The notes under the pieces were generated by a model. The model was given only the letters and a program-made list of their open reading frames with translations, was not told the DNA's origin and did not search any database. Shown here in pieces: positions 59,020-64,000 of a stretch of 64,000 bases of DNA; the first letter of the stretch is position 1; the number at the start of each line of letters is the position of its first letter. This stretch comes from Prevotella sp. Lineage in GTDB: Bacteria > Bacteroidota > Bacteroidia > Bacteroidales > Bacteroidaceae. Both the position numbers and the translations under genes were made by a program. The stretch lies in the NCBI GenBank assembly GCA_017619375.1, contig JAFZSL010000040.1, forward strand, positions 1 through 64,000, given 5' to 3'.

Positions 59020-59027
59020 TATCTTTG
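59020..59027 (+). promoter_or_regulatory. -7 box (TATCTTTG) of the alpha/beta-hydrolase gene
   Basis: TATCTTTG fits TAnnTTTG and lies 30 bases before ATG 59057. A run of ATCTTTT units precedes it; no exact -33 TTTG is visible. Confidence 0.5.
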
Positions 59028-59056
59028 ACCCCTGAATACAACCAACTGCAGTGTAT

Positions 59057-59779
59057 ATGATGAAACAAAAAACGGACACTTCGCCTAAGTCCTCGATATC
59101 GACAATACAAATTGACGGTAGAGAATGTTTGGTACACAAGGTTGAAAAGTCGGAACATCTGCTCCTGCAGCCAGTTTTCGACCATGACCAGGAGATGCTG
59201 GATGCCGAAGTGGCCGCCATCTCTTCATTGACAGGCAAACCCTTCACCCTGGCCGCCTTCGAAGTGAAGGATTGGCAAGGCGAACTGACACCTTGGGCAG
59301 CACCCGCCGTCTTTGGCACGATGCCCTTCGGCGATGGTGCAGCAGAAACCTTGTCTTTTGTCAAAGACGTGCTGTTAAGCGAGTTGCAAAGGCAACAGTT
59401 CTATGATGCGGAAACGATGAAATGTTTTCTGGGAGGCTATTCCCTTGCTGGACTTTTCGCTCTCTGGGCTGGCTGTCAGACGACGTTGTTCCAAGGCTTG
59501 GCAGCCGTGTCCCCTTCTGTGTGGTATCCTGACTGGATGGACTATGCGGAGAGTCACCGACCATTGGCCTCTTTTGTCTATCTTAGCCTTGGCGACAAAG
59601 AGGAAAAAACGAGAAATCCTTTGATGGCAAGGGTGGGGGAGTGCATCCGAAGACAACACGAACTGTTGGCGGCACAAGGCCTTGACACCATTCTGGAGTG
59701 GAACAAGGGCAACCATTTCCAACATGCAGAAGAAAGAACAGCCAAAGGCTTTGCGTGGCTGATCAACCATATATGTTGA
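59057..59779 (+). CDS. Alpha/beta-hydrolase, esterase-like
   Basis: The 240-residue protein has the nucleophile elbow GGYSLAG near residue 132, in the setting MKCFLGGYSLAGLFALWA, and the late His in EWNKGNHFQHAE. The Asp is probably in YLSLGDKEEK near 176. It resembles the esterase-D/enterochelin-esterase-like branch (putative esterase family). There is no signal peptide, so it acts in the cytoplasm. Adjacent ATGs at 59057 and 59060 are preferred to the GTG at 59051. Confidence 0.78.
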   Translation: MMKQKTDTSPKSSISTIQIDGRECLVHKVEKSEHLLLQPVFDHDQEMLDAEVAAISSLTGKPFTLAAFEVKDWQGELTPWAAPAVFGTMPFGDGAAETLSFVKDVLLSELQRQQFYDAETMKCFLGGYSLAGLFALWAGCQTTLFQGLAAVSPSVWYPDWMDYAESHRPLASFVYLSLGDKEEKTRNPLMARVGECIRRQHELLAAQGLDTILEWNKGNHFQHAEERTAKGFAWLINHIC

Positions 59780-59801
59780 AACGCAGTTCTTGATGTTTTC
59801 A

Positions 59802-59820
59802 GCCGGGCTAAAGACCCGCC
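59802..59820. repeat. REP-like hairpin related to the one at 4515
   Basis: GCCGGGC and its near-complement GCCCGGC-like arm form a GC-rich hairpin around TAAAGA (complement strand GGCGGGTCTTTAGCCCGGC). It shares GGCGGGTCTT and CCCG with the 4515-4535 palindrome and follows the hydrolase gene by 23 bases, so it may serve as terminator. Confidence 0.5.
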
Positions 59821-59867
59821 TGTGCGACTTCGGGGAAATATTGTTTTTTCACTTTCTCCCCTTGTTT

Positions 59868-59899
59868 TTTGCCCTTTTCCATAAAAAATACTATTTTTG
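59868..59899 (+). promoter_or_regulatory. Promoter of the galactofuranosyltransferase-like gene
   Basis: TTTG at 59868-59871 and TATTTTTG at 59892-59899, 20 bases apart, form a good Bacteroidetes promoter. The start codon is 36 bases downstream. Confidence 0.65.
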
Positions 59900-59934
59900 C
59901 AGATTGACATCGTTTACCAATACACTTCAACACC

Positions 59935-60984
59935 ATGGGCAATCACCGCTTATGCTATCTCACACGCAACTACCGCGGGGTGGAGGGTTCGGGCAACAAG
60001 GCCAAGACCGACAATGAGGACACCCTCGTGGAAATGGGCGCTGTCAACCTCGGACTGCACCGCACCTTCCATGACAACAAGGTGCTCAAGTTCATCCTCG
60101 ACCTCGCCGGGGTCATACGCTACTGCTTCGCACTCCGCAAAGGCGACATCGTCGTCTTGCAATATCCTGTAAAGAAATATTTCGCCTTCCTCTGTCGTGC
60201 CGCACACCTCAGGGGAGCCAAGGTGGTGACCCTCATCCACGACCTCGGGTCCATGAGAAGGCGGAAACTCACCATATCTCAAGAAATCGACCGCTTGATG
60301 CACGCCGACTATGTCATCGCCTCCAACGACGTGATGAGGCAGTGGCTCGACAAACATGGATACACCCACCCCCTCGGCGCCCTGGGATTGTTTGACTATC
60401 GCTCCAACACCACGCATCAGGAGAAGGAAAAAACGGATGCTCCGAAAGAGCGCTCCATCGTCTATGCCGGAGCACTTGCCATGCGGAAGAACGCCTTCAT
60501 CCTCCAATTACCCGACGTCATCAAAGGATACAAGATGCATGTCTATGGCAATCGCTCCGGGTTGCCGGGACTGAAGGAGAGCGACCGCCTCGTCTTCCAC
60601 GACTTCATGCCTGCTGATCAGTTCATACAAGGGGTGGAGGGCGACTTCGGCTTTGTGTGGGACGGTGACTCCGTGGACAGTTGCACCGGAAACTTCGGTG
60701 AGTACCTGCTCTACAACAGTCCGCACAAGGTGTCCTTCTACCTCAGGGCGGGTATGCCTGTCATCATTTGGGATGAGGCAGCACTTGCAAAACTCGTCGA
60801 GGAGGAGGGCATAGGATTCAGTATAGCCAGTATCAAAGAACTCAACACCAAACTCGCTTCCATCACCGAAGAGCAAATGGCTGCCATGCGCAAAAATGTG
60901 AGGCGCGTCAGCGACACCCTCGCACAAGGTGGTTATTTCAGGAGAGCGTTGGAGGTAGCCTTGGACAAGTTGATTAAGGAATGA
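59935..60984 (+). CDS. Galactofuranosyltransferase-like glycosyltransferase (WbbI/GlfT-like)
   Basis: The 349-residue protein begins GNHRLCYLTRNYRGVEGSGNKAK and shows RKGDIVVLQYPVKKYFAFL near 69-87 and VVTLIHDLGSMRRRK near 98-112. It also has FGFVWDGDSVDSCTGNFGEYL near 238-258 and KVSFYLRAGMPVIIWDEAALA near 264-284. This set of motifs is typical of bacterial beta-1,6-galactofuranosyltransferases of the WbbI type and relatives annotated simply as sugar transferases. No glf (UDP-galactopyranose mutase) gene is in the window. It has its own promoter and begins the rightward glycan gene set. Confidence 0.7.
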   Translation: MGNHRLCYLTRNYRGVEGSGNKAKTDNEDTLVEMGAVNLGLHRTFHDNKVLKFILDLAGVIRYCFALRKGDIVVLQYPVKKYFAFLCRAAHLRGAKVVTLIHDLGSMRRRKLTISQEIDRLMHADYVIASNDVMRQWLDKHGYTHPLGALGLFDYRSNTTHQEKEKTDAPKERSIVYAGALAMRKNAFILQLPDVIKGYKMHVYGNRSGLPGLKESDRLVFHDFMPADQFIQGVEGDFGFVWDGDSVDSCTGNFGEYLLYNSPHKVSFYLRAGMPVIIWDEAALAKLVEEEGIGFSIASIKELNTKLASITEEQMAAMRKNVRRVSDTLAQGGYFRRALEVALDKLIKE

Positions 60985-61054
60985 CCATGCCTATAAAATC
61001 GTGGTAATTCGTGTTAAAAAAAATATCTGGAGATACTGATTACAGTTTTTTTGT

Positions 61055-61062
61055 TAATTTTG
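61055..61062 (+). promoter_or_regulatory. -7 box (TAATTTTG) of the DegT-rfbF-licD operon
   Basis: TAATTTTG fits TAnnTTTG and lies 24 bases before ATG 61086. The -33 element is not clear. Confidence 0.55.
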
Positions 61063-61085
61063 CATTGTAAAATCAAAAATACGTG

Positions 61086-62195
61086 ATGATTAGATTGTCA
61101 AAATCGGTTGTCGGAAAGGCGGAGTCCACTGCTGTGGCCCATGTCATAGAGGATATTGGCTATTTGGGCATGGGGGAGACGGTGGGGACTTTCGAACATG
61201 CCTTGGAAGACTATATCGGTGGAGGGAGGCGCTGCATATGCGTCAACAGTGGCACCGCAGCACTTCATCTCGCCATTCAGGCCGTCACACGACCGGGCGA
61301 CGAAGTCCTTGTCCCATCATTCACCTTCGTGGCCTCCCTGCAAGCCATCACCGCTGCAAAATGCATCCCCGTGTGCTGTGACATCGATCCCGTCACACTG
61401 ACGCTCGACCTCGAGGATGCCGAACGACGCATCACGCCTCGCACTACTGCCATGATGCCCGTCTATTATGGCAGCAACTGCGTTATGGCAGCCCAATACC
61501 AGGAGTTCGCTCGTCGACACCATCTGAGGCTTGTGGAAGATGCCGCACATGCCTTCGGTTGCACTTGCCAAGGGTGGAAAATCGGCTCGACGGGCGATGT
61601 GGTATGTTTCAGTTTTGATGGCATCAAGAACATCACATCGGGGGAGGGGGGAGCCATCTTCACCACCGACGAGGATGTGATCCGGCAAGTGAGCGACGCA
61701 CGACTCCTCGGCATACAGAAAGACTCGGAGAAACGATATGCAGGGAAGCGAAGTTGGCAGTTTGACGTGGTGGACCAAGGCTACCGTTACCACATGAGCA
61801 ATATCTTCGCCGCCATCGGCATCGTCCAACTATCAAGGTTCGAGAGCGAGTTCGCTCCCAAGCGCAGGGCCATTGCCTTGGAATACACCCGGCTGCTTGA
61901 AGGAAACCCCGATGTACGCCTCATCCCCATGGACTATGCCAATGAGGTGGTGCCTCATATCTTCCCCTTGGAAATCCTCAATGGAAAGCGCAAGAAACTG
62001 GAAGAGGCTTTAAAGGCCCATGACATACAGTATGGCATCCAGTATTTCCCCAATCATCTGCTCTCTTATTTCAAGTCCGACTATCGACTGCCTGTCACCG
62101 AAGGTGTGTATGACCGAATCATATCCATTCCCATGCATCCCGAATTGACCGATAGTGACATCCATTTGATCTGCGACCTCATCAATCAACTCTAA
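61086..62195 (+). CDS. DegT/DnrJ/EryC1/StrS-family PLP enzyme (sugar aminotransferase or dehydratase)
   Basis: The 369-residue protein has CVNSGTAALHLAIQA near 52-66, VEDAAHAFGC near 150-159 and the PLP-binding Lys181 in SFDGIKNITSGEGG. Family members transaminate keto-sugar nucleotides, or, in the CDP-sugar pathways, act as 3-dehydratases when the Lys is replaced by His. Here Lys is present, so aminotransfer is likely. It is followed 4 bases later by rfbF. Start ATG 61086; the GTG one codon earlier is less likely. Confidence 0.92.
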   Translation: MIRLSKSVVGKAESTAVAHVIEDIGYLGMGETVGTFEHALEDYIGGGRRCICVNSGTAALHLAIQAVTRPGDEVLVPSFTFVASLQAITAAKCIPVCCDIDPVTLTLDLEDAERRITPRTTAMMPVYYGSNCVMAAQYQEFARRHHLRLVEDAAHAFGCTCQGWKIGSTGDVVCFSFDGIKNITSGEGGAIFTTDEDVIRQVSDARLLGIQKDSEKRYAGKRSWQFDVVDQGYRYHMSNIFAAIGIVQLSRFESEFAPKRRAIALEYTRLLEGNPDVRLIPMDYANEVVPHIFPLEILNGKRKKLEEALKAHDIQYGIQYFPNHLLSYFKSDYRLPVTEGVYDRIISIPMHPELTDSDIHLICDLINQL

Positions 62196-62199
62196 GCCT

Positions 62200-62973
62200 A
62201 TGAAAACAGTGATTCTTGCTGGTGGTTTCGGCACACGTCTCTCGGAATATACCAAACTCATCCCCAAACCCATGGTGGAAATCGGGGGAAGACCCATCTT
62301 GTGGCATATCATGAACCACTATGCTCGTTATGGATACAAGGACTTCGTCATCGCTTTGGGATACAAGGGCGAGGTCATCAAGAACTATTTCCTGCAATAC
62401 TATGCCCTTAACCATGACTTCACCATCGACCTCTCCGACAATTCCGTGAAATACCTTAATGAGCACGCAAATGACTGGAAAGTGACACTGGTGGACACCG
62501 GTGACGCCTCAATGACCGGGGGGCGCATACTCAGGGTCAAGGATATCATTGGTGACGAAGACTTCATGGTGACATACGGAGATGCCGTTTCTGATGTGGA
62601 CATCTCACAATTGGTGGACAGATACCATAAGGCTGGAAAACTGGCCATGGTGACCGCCGTGCATCCCACCGCCAGGTTCGGCGAAATACAAATCGATGAG
62701 GACGATTTCGTGAGGTCCTTCAAGGAGAAACCACAACTCAACCAAGGATGGATCAACGGAGGGTTCTTCGTGCTCAGTCCCAAGGTCTTCGACTACATCG
62801 ACAACGACCTCACCACATTTGAAAGAGAACCGTTGGAGCGACTCGCGGCCGAAGGGCAGTTGAAAACATACCGCCATGAGGGCTTCTGGCAGTGCATGGA
62901 CACCGTGCGCGACCGCGACCTGCTCAACCAGATGTGGGAGGCAGGGAACGCACCATGGGCTTTCGAAAAGTAA
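62200..62973 (+). CDS. rfbF: Glucose-1-phosphate cytidylyltransferase
   Basis: This enzyme makes CDP-glucose from glucose-1-phosphate and CTP, the first step to CDP-linked dideoxy sugars. The 257-residue protein has the nucleotide-binding LAGGFGTRLSEYTKLIPKPM at about 6-25, VTYGDAVSDVDI near 124-135, EKPQLNQGWINGGFFVL near 172-188 and a late FWQCMDTVRD. It matches RfbF closely in length. It overlaps no neighbour but is only 4 bases from the DegT gene, so the three-gene set is an operon. No CDP-glucose dehydratase (rfbG) is complete in the window. Confidence 0.93.
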   Translation: MKTVILAGGFGTRLSEYTKLIPKPMVEIGGRPILWHIMNHYARYGYKDFVIALGYKGEVIKNYFLQYYALNHDFTIDLSDNSVKYLNEHANDWKVTLVDTGDASMTGGRILRVKDIIGDEDFMVTYGDAVSDVDISQLVDRYHKAGKLAMVTAVHPTARFGEIQIDEDDFVRSFKEKPQLNQGWINGGFFVLSPKVFDYIDNDLTTFEREPLERLAAEGQLKTYRHEGFWQCMDTVRDRDLLNQMWEAGNAPWAFEK

Positions 62974-62991
62974 AAATTTAACCATACCATC

Positions 62992-63816
62992 GTGGCCACA
63001 TACGATATCCGACCGCTCCAAGAACGCATGCTGAAAGTGCTGCTCGCCATTGACCAGACATGCAAAGAACATGGTCTGAAATATGGCATCGTTGCAGGAA
63101 GTCTCATCGGTGCCGTCAGGCATAAGGGCTTCATACCTTGGGATGATGACATGGACATCATCATGCCACGACCCGACTATGAACGTTTCATCGAGCACAG
63201 CAAGGAGTGGCTGCCCCAACCGTATGAGTTCGTGTGTGCTGAAAACGACAAGAACTACCCTTTGCCCTTCGGGAAGATACAGGATGCATCCACCACGCTC
63301 ATCGAAAGGTTGCACCTCAGTTATCTTGGAGGGATTTATGTGGATGTCTTCCCCCTCGATGCCGTTCCTGACAACATCGTGGCAAGAAGACTGCATTTCG
63401 CACGCTATCACTTGCTCAAGCAAGCTCTATATTGGATACACCGCGACCCCTACCGGCACGGGAAAGGCCCCAACTCATGGGTGCCGCTCATCACACGCAA
63501 GATAACCACCATGGAGAGCCTGCAGAGGAAAATCAGGAAACTCCTCACCAAGTACGACTACGAAAAGGCCACTCTTGTGGGTGACTACGACGATGGCATC
63601 AAGGGAGTCATGCCCAAGGAGGTGGAGGGTGAATACGCCCCGTATGTGTTCGAAGGGGAAACCGTCATGGGAATCAAGGATTACCATCACTACCTCACGC
63701 AAAAATACGGCGATTATATGAAGATACCCGACGGGAACCACCAGCGGCAACACCATTTCCATATCCTCGACCTCGACCTGCCATATCGGGAATACCAAGG
63801 CTCCGAGAAAACATAG
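62992..63816 (+). CDS. LicD-family phosphotransferase, GTG start
   Basis: The 274-residue protein has SLIGAVRHKGFIPWDDDMD at about 37-55 with the Asp cluster 51-53 and 55, the LicD signature, and LPFGKIQDASTTLIE and GIYVDVFPLDAVPDN further on. LicD proteins transfer phospho-groups from CDP donors, so its place after rfbF is fitting. The first sensible start is GTG 62992, 18 bases after the rfbF stop; ATG 63028 would remove the first helix. Confidence 0.88.
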   Translation: MATYDIRPLQERMLKVLLAIDQTCKEHGLKYGIVAGSLIGAVRHKGFIPWDDDMDIIMPRPDYERFIEHSKEWLPQPYEFVCAENDKNYPLPFGKIQDASTTLIERLHLSYLGGIYVDVFPLDAVPDNIVARRLHFARYHLLKQALYWIHRDPYRHGKGPNSWVPLITRKITTMESLQRKIRKLLTKYDYEKATLVGDYDDGIKGVMPKEVEGEYAPYVFEGETVMGIKDYHHYLTQKYGDYMKIPDGNHQRQHHFHILDLDLPYREYQGSEKT

Positions 63817-63934
63817 CCCTCTAAAAAATCTATGATTTATAGGATCACTATAAAAAATTAGGACCACTTGGATTTCTAGGACAACTATGATCCCTATGAC
63901 AACAAGGAAAACTAAAATAAAAAAATAAAGCAAT

Positions 63935-64000
63935 ATGCAAAACATTCTTCACAACGACATCAGACACACCCTCGAAGGACTTTCTGCCCAAGAGAGAGCC
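63935..64000 (+). CDS. Start of an unidentified gene, cut by the window edge
   Basis: Only 22 codons are visible (MQNILHNDIRHTLEGLSAQE...). An A-rich leader precedes the ATG. The opening resembles the N-terminal arm of some NAD-dependent sugar epimerases found beside rfbF and licD genes, but that is a guess from a short stretch. The 118-base gap before it holds repeated AGGAnnACTA-like motifs and no clear promoter. Confidence 0.45.
   Translation, partial: MQNILHNDIRHTLEGLSAQERA

Overview
The window looks like a chromosome segment of a Bacteroidales bacterium, most likely a Prevotella relative. Reasons: promoters of the Bacteroidetes type (TAnnTTTG at -7, sometimes TTTG near -33) instead of E. 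coli boxes, A-rich leaders without clear Shine-Dalgarno sites, secreted proteins ending in a type IX-secretion-like tail (VYDLTGRE...GIYIINGKKYIQK type), and Bacteroidales intergenic repeats. No tRNA, rRNA, CRISPR array, transposase or prophage gene was seen.

Left part, 1-13.2 kb, housekeeping: the 5' part of rpsA, mutY, an exported formylglycine-enzyme-like protein, a WalJ/YycJ-type metallo-hydrolase, a repeat-bearing hypothetical gene, glyA, pyrI, pyrB, a class A penicillin-binding protein, pncB, a small exported protein and a TPM-domain membrane protein. Between 13.2 and 18.8 kb are two large surface or secreted proteins, a 65-residue small protein, and an 830-base non-coding stretch crowded with hairpins and short tandem repeats.

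From 54.8 kb down to 19.1 kb everything reads leftward in a tightly packed exopolysaccharide (EPS) locus. Its first genes (54.8-51.2 kb) encode an HPr-kinase-like ATPase, a radical SAM/SPASM enzyme, a PqqD-like peptide-binding protein and a nucleotidyltransferase-family protein. Then come Wza, Wzc (with a twelve-fold Gly-Tyr tail), a PHP tyrosine phosphatase, a GxxExxY protein, a membrane EEP-fold hydrolase and the Wzm/Wzt ABC exporter. About fifteen glycosyltransferase-like proteins follow, with a LicD, an FkbH-like protein, an acyltransferase and an EpsG/Wzy-like membrane protein. The last genes (22.0-19.1 kb) encode a NeuD-like acyltransferase, a signal-peptidase-like protease and a peptide-exporter-like ABC transporter. 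The peptide-modifying genes at one end and the protease/exporter genes at the other look like two halves of a RiPP-like peptide maturation and export system enclosing the EPS locus. This is the most interesting feature of the window. No precursor peptide is proven; a 65-residue protein at 16.05-16.25 kb is a candidate.

Right part: an AT-rich 1.1-kb stretch without a convincing gene, a pectate-lyase-like secreted enzyme (leftward), then a rightward set: an alpha/beta hydrolase, a galactofuranosyltransferase-like protein, a DegT-type sugar aminotransferase or dehydratase, glucose-1-phosphate cytidylyltransferase (rfbF), a second LicD protein and the start of a gene cut by the window edge. These probably make and attach CDP-activated or amino-sugar residues for a surface glycan.

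All functions are read by eye from translated sequence and family knowledge; no database search was run. Exact starts are uncertain where stated.
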